The notes under the pieces: generated by a model
Database searches by the model: none
What the model was told of the DNA's origin: nothing
What the model saw: only the letters and a program-made list of their open reading frames with translations
Position numbers and translations under genes: made by a program
Part shown: piece by piece, positions 17,135 to 26,089 of the stretch
Layout: the number at the start of each line of letters is the position of its first letter
Position numbering within the stretch: position 1 is the first letter of the stretch
Assembly (NCBI RefSeq): GCF_028714215.1
Contig: NZ_JAQTMS010000018.1
Coordinates: 1-64,000, forward strand
From: Rhodoferax sp.
GTDB taxonomy: Bacteria > Pseudomonadota > Gammaproteobacteria > Burkholderiales > Burkholderiaceae_C
Direction: 5' to 3'
DNA length: 64,000 bases

Positions 17135-17602
17135 TCAGGCGGCCATGGCAGCTTGTCCCTGCTGCACGGCCTTGACGATGTTTTGATAGCCGGTGCAGCG
17201 GCAGATGTTGCCCTCCAGCAATTCGCGGATTTCGCCCTCGGTCGCCTTGGGATGATGCTTGCACAGGTCAACCGCGCTCATCACCATGCCGGTGGTGCAA
17301 TAACCGCACTGCAAGCCGTGGCTCTCCTTGAAGGCGGCCTGCATCGGGTGCAGCGTGCCGTCCGCTTGAGCCAGACCTTCGATGGTGGTGATCTCGGAGC
17401 CATTGACCTGGGCCGCCAGCACGTTGCAGGATTTGATGGCGTGCCCGTCCTTGATCACGGTGCAGGCGCCGCACTGCGCGGTGTCGCAGCCGACATGCGT
17501 GCCGGTGAGTTTGAGCTGCTCGCGCAACACCTGTACCAGCAATGTGTTGGCGGGAACATCAACCGTGATGGACTTGCCGTTGACCGTAAGCTGAACCTGC
17601 AT
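17135..17602 (-). CDS. coxS: 2Fe-2S small subunit of the molybdenum hydroxylase
   Basis: The 155-residue protein has the two expected 2Fe-2S domains: plant-type ferredoxin cysteines in [13 protein letters not shown] (about 38-50) with a further Cys near 59, and the alpha-helical domain with CGYC near 100 and CRCTGYQN near 134. It connects the molybdopterin of CoxL to the flavin of CoxM. It is the first gene of the leftward operon. The start region carries GGAG before the ATG. Confidence 0.9.
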   Translation of the reverse strand: MQVQLTVNGKSITVDVPANTLLVQVLREQLKLTGTHVGCDTAQCGACTVIKDGHAIKSCNVLAAQVNGSEITTIEGLAQADGTLHPMQAAFKESHGLQCGYCTTGMVMSAVDLCKHHPKATEGEIRELLEGNICRCTGYQNIVKAVQQGQAAMAA

Positions 17603-17847
17603 GGGAATAGTCTCCGTTTAGGTGGTTTCGACGAAAGAGGCTGATTATTGGTTTTGACCCAAGCGATCTGCCTAGGCAAAACCCTTATCGGTTTCGCAAG
17701 GTTCCGAAATGACACCGAGCCAGTGCGCTTGCCGAACCGGCTTCAAGTTGTTCGGAGGGTTTGTTTCTCCAATGAAAAACGCCTTGAATGGTGATTTTCT
17801 TCAGCCACTTTTTTCGTCCTAAGAAGGCGATTTCATAAGTACAACTC
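17603..17847. promoter_or_regulatory. cox operon promoter region
   Basis: This 245-bp gap separates the coxS start from the fdhD stop. It contains a TGCCTAGG...AACCCT element at 17669-17685 and AT-richer DNA around 17760-17830. No clear sigma-70 or sigma-54 box was identified. Confidence 0.5.
17669..17685. promoter_or_regulatory. TGCCTAGG...ACCCT motif upstream of coxS
   Basis: The perfect palindrome TGCCTAGGCA at 17669-17678 is followed by AAACCCT, about 67 bp upstream of the coxS start. It resembles the element at 8681-8701 in front of aorA, with one base less between the two parts. Confidence 0.5.
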
Positions 17848-18756
17848 CTAGGTGGCTATACCCAGTCGGTCAGCATGGGTATAGGCCGTCAAACGCTGGC
17901 CACGGACAAACCCGCACAAGGTGATGCCGACCCGCTGCGCGGCCGCTATTGCCAGTGACGATGGCGCCGAAACCGCCGCCACCAACTCGATGCCGGCGCG
18001 CGCCGCTTTCACGATCATCTCCAGGCTGACGCGTCCTGAGAGAACGACACAGCCGGCGGCGCTGGCTTGGGCGTGCAGCAGGCAGTGGCCAATCACCTTG
18101 TCCAGCGCATTGTGTCGACCCAGATCCTCGGCCACCGCCAGCAGGTGGTCATGGGCATCGAACAAGGCGGCCGCATGGGTGCCACCGGTGGCCGCAAAAA
18201 TGAATTGCTGCTGCTGCATCGCCAGCAGGTAGCGATGCACCTGGGCTGCGCTGACCTGCCGCGTTCGGCCGACCTGCAGGGCATCCGGAAAGGCCGCCTC
18301 CAGACTGTCCACATTGCCGCACATGCCGCACGAGCTGGTGACCAGGCCGCTGCGGCGCGCACTTTGCACACCCGCGGACCGCAGCAGCTTGACCTTGACC
18401 ACGGCCGGATCGTCCGGACAAACAGCCATCGACTCGACCTCGCCCATGGCCTTGATAATCCCCTCGGTGAACAGGAAGCCGGCCGCCAGCGCCAGGTCAC
18501 CGGGCTCGCCGGCCACCCCCAGCACGCCGTCTTGCGCCAGGTATCCGGCGGCGCCCGCCGATCCGGTGGGCGTGCTCATCAAGGTGTAGCTGCCGACCTC
18601 GGCCACCTCCACCCGCAGCGCCTGTTCGACCACCACCCAGCAACACTCCTGCGCCGCTCCAGGCTCCGGCCCCTCGATGCGGCGCGCCATCACCGAACGC
18701 ATGCCGCGCCGCGGCGCCAGCAGATCGGCGAGAACGACCGGTGACTCTCTCTTCAT
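17848..18756 (-). CDS. fdhD: FdhD-family sulfurtransferase for a molybdoenzyme
   Basis: The 302-residue protein matches FdhD: the redox-active loop SSCGMCGN near residue 145, GFLFTEGII near 90, FAATGGTHAAAL and EDLGRHNALDKVIG for nucleotide-like/cofactor binding, and SGRVSLEMI. FdhD takes sulfur from a cysteine desulfurase and delivers it to the bis-MGD cofactor of formate dehydrogenase-type enzymes. It starts 13 bp after the stop of the molybdoenzyme gene, so that protein is its likely client. The ATG at 18756 is preferred over an upstream start inside the neighbouring gene. Confidence 0.88.
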   Translation of the reverse strand: MKRESPVVLADLLAPRRGMRSVMARRIEGPEPGAAQECCWVVVEQALRVEVAEVGSYTLMSTPTGSAGAAGYLAQDGVLGVAGEPGDLALAAGFLFTEGIIKAMGEVESMAVCPDDPAVVKVKLLRSAGVQSARRSGLVTSSCGMCGNVDSLEAAFPDALQVGRTRQVSAAQVHRYLLAMQQQQFIFAATGGTHAAALFDAHDHLLAVAEDLGRHNALDKVIGHCLLHAQASAAGCVVLSGRVSLEMIVKAARAGIELVAAVSAPSSLAIAAAQRVGITLCGFVRGQRLTAYTHADRLGIAT

Positions 18757-18769
18757 GATGCTTGACCTG

Positions 18770-21541
18770 TCAGCGGCGCGCCAGCGGCCTGACCGCCACC
18801 CGCACGATATCGGCACCGGAACCGGTGGCGTCGGTCAGTTCGATCGACATCGGCGCAATGGTGTTCAGGCTGGGCGACTGGAGGTCTTTGGCGTAAGGTG
18901 TAGCCCAGTAGTCGAACTGGCCCACCATCACCAGCGTGTCGGGGCGTATGCCCTGCACCACAATGGCCGGCCCCTGGGTTGCGCCGATCGCCGAAGTAAC
19001 CTCCAGCAGGTCGCCTTCTTCAATGCCCATCTTGCGCGCCGCGCCGGCATTGATCATGACGCCGCGGTGGCCGCGCACGTTTTGCGACACCTCGTCCATC
19101 AACTGGATCGCGGCATTGCCGCCGGCGTGGTACTGCATGCTCTTGGTGGTGATCAGCCAAAACGGATAGTCCTCGGGCTTCAGGCCCCGGCGCACCAGAT
19201 CCTGCACCCAGATGCCCGGAAAATCGTGCCACCGCGGCAGCGCCTGGTATTCGTTCAGTTGGGCATCCCACCAGTCGATGCCGGCGTCGTGCAAACGCGT
19301 GCCCAGCTCCTGGCCGGAGCGCATCAACCGCTCCTGGTAGGGCAACTCAAAGCGCACCTGCTGGCGCTGCATGGTGGGGTACAGGTACCAGCCGGTGCGC
19401 TGGTAGGGCTTGGCCAGCAGGCCGTGCTGCTTGAACCAGTCCAGCCCATGCGCCTGGGCGCCTTCCGTCAAGTCATGGCTGGCGGCGCGGCACACCGCGT
19501 CCCAGATCTGGTCCACCGAATGGACTTGCTCCACGGCCAGCGAAAAGTCGCGCCCCTCGGCTTTCAAGGGGGCGCCAAAGATGCCGCGGTTGATGGCGGC
19601 GTTATAGGCTGGCAGCAAACCGGTGCGGCGCGCCAGCTCGGTCGAGATCCAGGTGAAGTCGCGCGCCTGGCCTTGCGGCGCCACCGCCGGCTGGCGCAGC
19701 ACGTAGCCTTGATGCTCCCAGTACTGTTCCATGTACTTGGTCTTGCCCAGGCGAATCAGTTGCGTGGCCTCCAGGTCGGTGGCGTCGGGCAACAGGATGT
19801 CGGCCATGTGATTGGTCTCATCGGGCGTGAAGGCAAAGCAGACCGTGTACGGAAAGCGCGCGATGGTCTTGGCCACATTGGGTGTGTCCCAGAATGAAAT
19901 CGACGGGTTGGTGCGGTAGGCAAACCAGATCTCCGGCGCCGTCGGACGCGGCCAGTTCTTAGGCACGTGGGTCTGAAACATCCAGGCCAGGTGCGACGGC
20001 CCCAGCGACTGGCTCCAGGAGCCGCTGTTGCCCGACAGCGGCACCAGGGTACGGTGTGCGTTGCGGCCGGTGGGTTGCTGCAGCCATTTATTTTTGCCGG
20101 TGGGGTTGAGCTTGTTGAGCATGAAACCATCCGGACCCGGCTGCACGCTTTTGTGACGGTCCTCGCGCGGACTGTTGATGCGCACCGTGGTGCCCAGGAT
20201 GCCGCCGGGCACCTCCAGCGCGCCGACCAATACCGCCAAGGTGGTGCGCGACCAGCAGCATTCGTAAGCGCCCCAGCCGTTGTTGACGGTCTTGCCCAGG
20301 GTGACGGCCACCGGACGGTAGGGCAGCAGCTTGCCATCGACTTCGACACTCTGGCCGACACAGGCCTGGGTTACAAACTCCAGCGCCACGCTGCGGATCT
20401 TGCTGGCCGGCACCTCGCACAAGGCCTCGGCCCACTCCGGGCTGTATTGCTGTATGTGGGCCACCAGTTTCGAAAACGAGGTCTCGGCCTCGACCTCTTG
20501 ATAGACCCAGCGCTCGTCATCGGCGCCGACCTCGACCACGTCCGTCACCTGGAAGCGGCCTTCCAGCTGCGGCTCCAGATCGGCTGCATCGTGCGGCAAC
20601 GCGCGCTGGCTGCGGGCGTCCCACAGCAAGGGTTTGAGCGTCTCGGGGTCGCGCAGAAAAAAGCCATTCGGTCCCACCAGGTAAGGCGATGAAGTCATGT
20701 CGCGCAAGAACGGCAGGTCCAGGTGCTCGCGCGCCACCTCGTGCAACAGCACATGAATCATGGCGAACATGAAGGCCGGATCGGTCTTGGGCTTGATCGG
20801 AATCCACTCGGCCGACGCGGCTGCCGTGACCGACAGATGCGGCTCGATCTGGACCCGCTTGGCGCCGCGCACGCGCGCCTCGGAATGCCGTGCCACGGCG
20901 CAGACGCCGCCGGTGACTTCCACGTTGGCGCCGAAGGAAACGATGTAATTGCAGTGCGGCGTGTCGGCCGAGACGGTGAAGGCGCGATGCCAGTATTCGC
21001 CGTACAGGTGCTCGGAATGCACGCACTTGACGCCCTGACCGGAACCGAAGCTGTAATCCATGTCGCCCCAGGCCGCAATAAAGGCCGGGAAGGTTCCCAT
21101 GTAATTGGCCGGTGTGCCGCCGTGCCCCAGCGTCAACGCGACCCGCGGCAGGTTCTGCTCGTCGAGCAGGCCGCGCGCGCGAATGTCGTTCAATTTGGCC
21201 GCCACCGTATCGAGCGCCTCGTCCCACGAAATCGGCACAAAACCGGGATCGTGCTCCCGACCCTTCTTTGGATTGGTGCGCTTCATGGGCGTCAGAATCC
21301 GGTCCGGGTGATACGTCTTCTGGATCAGTCCATAGGCTTTGACACAAGGTTTGCCATTGCCGGGATAGAGCCCCTGGCCCTCGAAGTTGGGGCCGATTTC
21401 GGTCGCCACGCCGGCTTCCACCTTGACGCTCAGCAGGTCCGGGCCGGAGACGCAGTTGTAGCAGTAGGTTGGAACGTGTCGGGTGTTGGGTGGCGTGAAT
21501 TGTTGGACGGGCAAAGCTCGGTTTGCGCTGACGCTGGTCAT
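18770..21541 (-). CDS. orphan DMSO-reductase-family molybdoenzyme (PadB-like)
   Basis: The 923-residue bis-MGD oxidoreductase has an N-terminal Fe-S segment with C27-x2-C30 and C66, a central molybdopterin domain (WDEALDTVAAKL; GSGQGVKCVHSEH near 170, possibly providing the Mo ligand Cys) and a C-terminal molydop_binding domain (NVRGHRGVMINAGAARKMGIEEGD). I recognise similarity in layout to PadB of phenylacetyl-CoA:acceptor oxidoreductase, but no PadC or PadD homologue is next to it. The usual C-x2-C-x3-C pattern is broken: position 34 is Pro. There is no Tat signal, so it is probably cytoplasmic. GAGAGAC precedes the ATG. FdhD follows. The substrate is unknown. Confidence 0.8.
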   Translation of the reverse strand: MTSVSANRALPVQQFTPPNTRHVPTYCYNCVSGPDLLSVKVEAGVATEIGPNFEGQGLYPGNGKPCVKAYGLIQKTYHPDRILTPMKRTNPKKGREHDPGFVPISWDEALDTVAAKLNDIRARGLLDEQNLPRVALTLGHGGTPANYMGTFPAFIAAWGDMDYSFGSGQGVKCVHSEHLYGEYWHRAFTVSADTPHCNYIVSFGANVEVTGGVCAVARHSEARVRGAKRVQIEPHLSVTAAASAEWIPIKPKTDPAFMFAMIHVLLHEVAREHLDLPFLRDMTSSPYLVGPNGFFLRDPETLKPLLWDARSQRALPHDAADLEPQLEGRFQVTDVVEVGADDERWVYQEVEAETSFSKLVAHIQQYSPEWAEALCEVPASKIRSVALEFVTQACVGQSVEVDGKLLPYRPVAVTLGKTVNNGWGAYECCWSRTTLAVLVGALEVPGGILGTTVRINSPREDRHKSVQPGPDGFMLNKLNPTGKNKWLQQPTGRNAHRTLVPLSGNSGSWSQSLGPSHLAWMFQTHVPKNWPRPTAPEIWFAYRTNPSISFWDTPNVAKTIARFPYTVCFAFTPDETNHMADILLPDATDLEATQLIRLGKTKYMEQYWEHQGYVLRQPAVAPQGQARDFTWISTELARRTGLLPAYNAAINRGIFGAPLKAEGRDFSLAVEQVHSVDQIWDAVCRAASHDLTEGAQAHGLDWFKQHGLLAKPYQRTGWYLYPTMQRQQVRFELPYQERLMRSGQELGTRLHDAGIDWWDAQLNEYQALPRWHDFPGIWVQDLVRRGLKPEDYPFWLITTKSMQYHAGGNAAIQLMDEVSQNVRGHRGVMINAGAARKMGIEEGDLLEVTSAIGATQGPAIVVQGIRPDTLVMVGQFDYWATPYAKDLQSPSLNTIAPMSIELTDATGSGADIVRVAVRPLARR

Positions 21542-21655
21542 GGTCTTGTCTCTCGCTATCTTGACTTATTGGAAGCAGTCACGATAGGACACAAGCGCCA
21601 GCGCCGCAATATGTTCGCCATTGCATAGCGCGGCCACTGTCAGGGCGCAAAGCAG

Positions 21656-22426
21656 CTACACCAAGGCCAGAACCACCGCGTTTTCCTCCAGGCAAGCGGT
21701 CGCCCGGCTGCCCACCCGCAGCCGATTCGGCCGCGCCGCGAAACCGACCAGTTGCAGATCGCCGGGCACGCTGAGGACCACCTCGTCACGCAAGCTGCCG
21801 CGCGACAGGCGGGCGACCCGGCCGGCCAGTTGGTTGCGCTGCGGGTGCGGCGGCAGTTGGCCGGCGCAGACCGTCACCGCCGTCGCCTTGCACAGTGCCA
21901 ACAGCGCCAGGCCAGGCTGCAAGCCCAGCAACTCGGCGCTTTCACGGGTGATCGAAGAAAAGATCTCGCCGCCTTCGGGCAGGCACAGCAGCACACGCAC
22001 CATCGGGTCGCCGGGCTGCGGCGCCTGCAGTTGCGCAACGCGGCACGGCAAATGATTGCGCATGCTGGTACGCAAACCGGCTCTTGACAAAGCCTGCGCC
22101 GCCCCGCCGCTGAAGCGCTCCAGCACGTCCTGCCGGGCGTGTTCCATCTGGCGCGCGGCCTCCAGCAATTGCGCGCCCGCGGCAGTGAGCTGCGCACCGC
22201 CACCGCCAGCCCCGCCGACGGCCCGCGTCACCAGCGCCGCACCGGCCAGATTGGTCAGCGTGTCGATGGCCTGCCAGGCCGCTTTGTAACTTACCCCCGC
22301 CTCCCGCGCCGCCTGCGAAATGGAACCACCCTGCCCCACCAGCCGCAGGATCTCGATGCGCTTGTCGGCCGGCGCATGCCCCAGCGCACCGGCGTAGGAA
22401 AGAATCGGCTCCTGGCTTTTTTTCAT
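21656..22426 (-). CDS. modE: ModE molybdate-responsive regulator
   Basis: The 256-residue protein combines the LysR-like winged helix of ModE (ADKRIEILRLVGQGGSISQAAREAGVSYKAAWQAID, about 19-54) with two C-terminal TOBE/MopI-type molybdate domains (about 120-190 and 190-256). Molybdate or tungstate binding makes it repress modABC and sometimes activate molybdoenzymes. It is divergent from modA, with a near-perfect ModE box in the 81-bp gap. The open frame continues upstream into modA, but MKKSQEPIL is the expected start. Confidence 0.9.
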   Translation of the reverse strand: MKKSQEPILSYAGALGHAPADKRIEILRLVGQGGSISQAAREAGVSYKAAWQAIDTLTNLAGAALVTRAVGGAGGGGAQLTAAGAQLLEAARQMEHARQDVLERFSGGAAQALSRAGLRTSMRNHLPCRVAQLQAPQPGDPMVRVLLCLPEGGEIFSSITRESAELLGLQPGLALLALCKATAVTVCAGQLPPHPQRNQLAGRVARLSRGSLRDEVVLSVPGDLQLVGFAARPNRLRVGSRATACLEENAVVLALV

Positions 22427-22473
22427 GGTCAGATTGTGCCCTGTGCAGCGCAGTCGCAATCGGGCTGCTAAAC

Positions 22474-22502
22474 TTTCGCTATTCCATTTCAGAATAACGA
22501 AA
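22474..22502. promoter_or_regulatory. ModE binding site in the modE/modA gap
   Basis: TTTCGCTATTC and GAATAACGAAA form an 11-bp inverted repeat with one mismatch around a 7-base spacer. It fits the known ModE box (CGCTAT...AACG half-sites) and ends six bases before the modA ATG, so bound ModE would block modA expression. Confidence 0.85.
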
Positions 22503-22507
22503 TCCGC

Positions 22508-23266
22508 ATGCAACAACCCTACGCCAAGCTCTGCGCAACGCTGCTGCTGACCCTCCTGTCGGGCGTCCTGCATGCCGACGAGGTCCGGGTTGCCGTCGCC
22601 GCCAACTTCGCCGCGCCGCTGAAAGCCCTGGCCATCGCTTTTGAAAAAGACAGCGGCCACAAGCTGCTGCTGTCGGCCGGGGCCAGCGGCAAGCTCTACG
22701 CACAGATCAAGAGCGGCGCCCCGTTCGACGTATTCCTGTCGGCCGACGAAGAGACACCGGCCAAGCTGGAAAGAGAAGGCAACGCGGTGGCCGGCTCGCG
22801 TTTCACCTACGCCGTCGGCAAGCTGGTGCTGTGGTCGGCACAGGCCGACCTGGTCGACGCGCAAGGCGAAGTGCTCAAGAGCGGCAACTTCAGCCATCTG
22901 GCACTGGCGGCGCCGAATCTGGCCCCCTATGGCGCTGCGGCCGTCCAGACCCTGACGGCGCTGGGCCTGCTGGGCGCACTGACGCCGCGCTTCGTGCTGG
23001 GCGAAAGCATCGGCCAGACCTACAGCTTTGTCGCCTCCGGCAACGCCCAACTGGGCTTTATCGCCCTGTCCCAGGTCTATGAAATGGGCCGGATCAGCAA
23101 GGGCTCGGGCTGGATCGTGCCGGCCCAGCTGTACCATCCACTGCGCCAGGATGCAGTGCTGCTGCTGGCCGGGCGCGACAAGCCGGCGGCCCAGGCGCTA
23201 CTGGCCTTTTTGAAAACGCAGCAATGCAAGACCGTGCTACGCTCCTTCGGCTATGAAATTCCCTGA
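22508..23266 (+). CDS. modA: ModA molybdate-binding periplasmic protein
   Basis: The 252-residue protein begins with a Sec signal peptide (residues 1-23, cleavage after LHADE-like ALA/HA region) and then the ModA fold: VAVAANFAAPLKALA, KLLLSAGASGKLYAQI, GAPFDVFLSADEE and FIALSQV. It captures molybdate, and often tungstate, for ModBC. It is the first gene of a rightward modABC operon whose start overlaps the ModE operator region. No strong ribosome-binding site is visible ahead of the ATG. Confidence 0.9.
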   Translation: MQQPYAKLCATLLLTLLSGVLHADEVRVAVAANFAAPLKALAIAFEKDSGHKLLLSAGASGKLYAQIKSGAPFDVFLSADEETPAKLEREGNAVAGSRFTYAVGKLVLWSAQADLVDAQGEVLKSGNFSHLALAAPNLAPYGAAAVQTLTALGLLGALTPRFVLGESIGQTYSFVASGNAQLGFIALSQVYEMGRISKGSGWIVPAQLYHPLRQDAVLLLAGRDKPAAQALLAFLKTQQCKTVLRSFGYEIP

Positions 23267-23278
23267 GCGAATCCTGTA

Positions 23279-23965
23279 ATGCCAGAGCTCTATTGGGGCG
23301 CCGTCGCGCTGACGCTCAAACTGGCGGGTCTCACCACCTTGCTGCTACTGTTTTTGGGCACGCCGCTGGCCTGGTGGCTGGCCCGCACAAACTCTTGGTT
23401 CAAGGGACCGCTGGCGGCCCTGGTGGCCTTGCCCCTGGTCCTGCCCCCTACCGTGATCGGGTTTTACCTGCTGGTGGCCATGGGACCACAAGGGCCTATC
23501 GGGCAAGCCACGCAGGCGCTGGGGCTGGGCCTGCTGCCCTTCACTTTTGCCGGCCTGGTGGTGGGCTCCGTGTTCTATTCCCTGCCGTTCGTGGTGCAGC
23601 CCCTGCAGAACGCTTTTGCGGCCATCGGCGAGCGACCGCTGGAAGCCGCCGCCACCTTGCGCGCCTCCCCGTTGGACACCTTTTTCAGCGTCGTCCTGCC
23701 GCTGGCCCGGCCCGCCTACCTGAGCGCCGCCGTGATGGGGTTTGCCCACACGGTGGGCGAATTCGGCGTCGTGCTGATGATAGGCGGCAACATTCCGAAC
23801 CAGACCCGGGTCCTGTCGGTACAGATTTATGACCATGTCGAAGCGCTTGAATACGCGCAAGCGCACTGGCTGGCTGGCGGCATGCTGTTGTTCTCGTTTG
23901 CGGTGCTGCTGGCGCTCTACAGCGTCAATCCCGGCGGCCGGCGCAAAGCGGGTGGCGCCCCATGA
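23279..23965 (+). CDS. modB: ModB molybdate ABC transporter permease
   Basis: The 228-residue inner-membrane permease has five to six predicted helices and the cytoplasmic EAA-type loop ([26 protein letters not shown], near 120-145) that docks on ModC. Other family motifs are [15 protein letters not shown] and [14 protein letters not shown]. Its length is typical. The gene follows modA by 12 bp and overlaps modC by four bases (ATGA), showing translational coupling. Confidence 0.92.
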   Translation: MPELYWGAVALTLKLAGLTTLLLLFLGTPLAWWLARTNSWFKGPLAALVALPLVLPPTVIGFYLLVAMGPQGPIGQATQALGLGLLPFTFAGLVVGSVFYSLPFVVQPLQNAFAAIGERPLEAAATLRASPLDTFFSVVLPLARPAYLSAAVMGFAHTVGEFGVVLMIGGNIPNQTRVLSVQIYDHVEALEYAQAHWLAGGMLLFSFAVLLALYSVNPGGRRKAGGAP

Positions 23966-25053
23966 ACAGCCTGGAACCGCAGCGGGTGCAGGCCCGCTTC
24001 AAGCTCGGCTACCCCGGCTTTCAACTCGACGTCGACCTCGATCTGGCCGGCCGCGGCGTGACCGCCTTGTTCGGCCCCTCGGGCTCCGGCAAGACCAGTT
24101 GCCTGCGTGCCATTGCGGGACTGGAGCGGCGCGCCAAAGGCTACCTGGCGGTCAACGGTGAAGTCTGGCAGGACGACGACCATGACCTGTTCCGGCCAGT
24201 GCACCGGCGCGCTCTGGGTTATGTGTTTCAGGAGGCCGATCTGTTCGGGCATCTGAACGTCGCGCAAAACCTGGCTTACGGCCTGAACCGCGTGCCACTG
24301 GCGCAGCGCCGGGTGGCGCTGGAGCAAACCGTCGCCTTGCTGGGCATTGGCCACTTGATGCAGCGCCAACCTGCCACGCTGTCGGGCGGTGAGCGCCAGC
24401 GGGTGGCGATCGCCCGCGCACTGGCCTGCAGTCCGCGCATTTTGCTGCTGGACGAGCCGCTGGCGGCGCTGGATGCCCAGCGCAAGGCGGAGGTTCTGCC
24501 CTACCTCGAAAAACTGCAGGGCGAACTCGACATCCCGGTGCTGTACGTGAGTCACGCGCTGGACGAAGTGGCGCGGCTGGCCCAGCACATGGTGCTGCTG
24601 GAAGCCGGCAGCGTCAGCGCCAGCGGCCGCACCGATGCCTTGTTGACGCGTCTGGATTTGCCGCTGGCGCATGGCGATACGGCCGGCGCCGTGCTCAGCG
24701 TCACCGTGGCCAGCCATGACCCCGACGACCACCTGACGACGGCGCGCCTGGGCGATGCCCTGCTGAGCCTGCCGATGCAGGTCGCCAACGTGGGCCAGCC
24801 CCTGCGCATCCGGGTGCAGGCGCGCGACGTCAGCCTGACCTTGCAGCAGCAAAGCGGCACCAGCATCCTCAACATCCTGCGCGCCACAGTCAGCGCCATC
24901 GCCGCCGACAGCCCCGGTCAGGTGATGGTCTCACTCGATGTGGCAGGTTGCCCCCTGCTGGCCCGCATCACCGCCCGCTCCGCGCGCACCCTGGGCCTGA
25001 CGCCGGGGCTGGCGCTGTACGCGCAAATCAAGGGGGTGGCGATTCTGGGTTAG
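23962..25053 (+). CDS. modC: ModC molybdate ABC transporter ATPase
   Basis: The 363-residue ATPase has Walker [10 protein letters not shown] near residue 36, signature [14 protein letters not shown] near 137, Walker [13 protein letters not shown] near 156 and the H-loop histidine in [10 protein letters not shown]-terminal TOBE/Mop regulatory domain (about 290-363) binds oxyanion and regulates uptake. The stop overlaps the convergent DUF1993 gene by four bases. Confidence 0.92.
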   Translation: MNSLEPQRVQARFKLGYPGFQLDVDLDLAGRGVTALFGPSGSGKTSCLRAIAGLERRAKGYLAVNGEVWQDDDHDLFRPVHRRALGYVFQEADLFGHLNVAQNLAYGLNRVPLAQRRVALEQTVALLGIGHLMQRQPATLSGGERQRVAIARALACSPRILLLDEPLAALDAQRKAEVLPYLEKLQGELDIPVLYVSHALDEVARLAQHMVLLEAGSVSASGRTDALLTRLDLPLAHGDTAGAVLSVTVASHDPDDHLTTARLGDALLSLPMQVANVGQPLRIRVQARDVSLTLQQQSGTSILNILRATVSAIAADSPGQVMVSLDVAGCPLLARITARSARTLGLTPGLALYAQIKGVAILG

Positions 25054-25556
25054 GGTTTGCCGAGGTAATCGCGCTTGCCGATCTCGACACCGTTGTGGCG
25101 CAGGATGTTGTAGGCCGTGGTCACATGAAAATAGAAGTTGGGCAGCACATTGCCCAACAGAAATTGCTGGCCTTTGTAATGGGTTTCGGTGTCGCCGCGC
25201 TTGATCACGATGTCCTTCTCCTCGCTGCCGTCGATCTGCGCCGGCGTCACGCTCTGGACAAAAGCCAGCGTCTTGGCAATGCGCGCCTGCAATTCGGCCA
25301 GCGTCTTTTCGCTGTCTTCATGCACCGGTATCTCCAGCCCGGCCAGCCGCGCCACCCCAGCCTTGGCGGCGTCGCAGGCAATCTGCACCTGCCTTGTCAT
25401 GGGAAACATGTCGGGGAATAGACGGTAGGCCGTCAGCGCGGCCGGATCGAGTTTCTTGGCATCCACGTAGGCCTGCGCCTTGTCCAGAATGGCCGACAAG
25501 TTGCCCAGCGTTCTGACGAAACAGGGAACGCTGGCCTGGTACATGGAAATGGTCAT
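25050..25556 (-). CDS. DUF1993-family protein
   Basis: The 168-residue protein matches the DUF1993 family, a DinB-like helical bundle seen in many proteobacteria. Typical features are an N-terminal MYQASVPCFVRTLGNLSAIL, a middle LFPDMFPMTRQVQIACDAAK and a C-terminal NFYFHVTTAYNILRHNGVEIGKRDYLG. Its function is not established. The ATG at 25556 is chosen for its upstream GAGAGGA. It converges on modC, so it is not part of the molybdate operon. Confidence 0.85.
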   Translation of the reverse strand: MTISMYQASVPCFVRTLGNLSAILDKAQAYVDAKKLDPAALTAYRLFPDMFPMTRQVQIACDAAKAGVARLAGLEIPVHEDSEKTLAELQARIAKTLAFVQSVTPAQIDGSEEKDIVIKRGDTETHYKGQQFLLGNVLPNFYFHVTTAYNILRHNGVEIGKRDYLGKP

Positions 25557-25721
25557 GGGAAATCCTCTCGGTAAAAAATGAAGCAACGATGCGCGTCATC
25601 TTAGACCGTAGCCGATGCCATCGGGCCGCGGCAGGCCATTCAAGGGCTCGTCGGCAGAGACGCATAAGCCCGACCCCATTGAAGCTGTTGAAACTACAAT
25701 CCGCCAAACTGGAGAATTCTG

Positions 25722-25952
25722 ATGCCCGATCTTGTCATTGAGTTGTCTCAGCAGGCTCAAACCCTTCGCCCCGAGGATCGGGCTCGCCTGGCTGAATTGT
25801 TGCTTGATTCGATACACCAAAGCGTCGATCGGACAGTTGAATTAGCTTGGGATGAGGAGTTGCAAAGGCGAATTGACGAAGTTGATCGAGGTACTGCCAG
25901 ACTTGTGCCGGCTGAGGAAGTCTTTGCGCAGGTTCGACGCTCAATTCAGTGA
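25722..25952 (+). CDS. addiction-module antitoxin-like protein
   Basis: The 76-residue acidic, helical protein fits the short addiction-module component family: LSPEDR-type LRPEDRARLAELLLDSI near 15, then AWDEELQRRIDEVDRGTARLVPAEEVFAQVR. GGAGAATT precedes the ATG. Such antitoxins normally overlap a RelE/ParE-type toxin. Here the following frame begins plausibly (GTG at 25949, NKTVRFAPGTR) but decays within 50 codons, so the toxin seems to be lost. Confidence 0.75.
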   Translation: MPDLVIELSQQAQTLRPEDRARLAELLLDSIHQSVDRTVELAWDEELQRRIDEVDRGTARLVPAEEVFAQVRRSIQ

Positions 25953-26089
25953 ACAAAACAGTTCGCTTTGCGCCTGGAACGCGAGTGGGAGCAAGCCGGC
26001 GATCCAGACCCGTACGTCTTCGAGGCCATTGCGCGGGCCGAGCAGCCACCATGGATCAGGCTGGTGGGGCACTCAGCGCAGCGGCATAA
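25949..26089 (+). pseudogene. probable remnant of the partner toxin gene
   Basis: A GTG overlapping the antitoxin stop opens NKTVRFAP, resembling the start of RelE/ParE toxins. The frame then becomes low-complexity Arg/Ala-rich and stops after 46 codons. No toxin core is recognisable in any frame through 26340. The call rests on position and the first eight residues only. Confidence 0.35.

Noticed and set aside
22427-23137. Extension of the modE frame 237 codons upstream across modA
   Set aside because: ModE homologues begin near MKKSQEPIL. The upstream part is antisense to an obvious ModA with a signal peptide, and the ModE box lies between the two starts.
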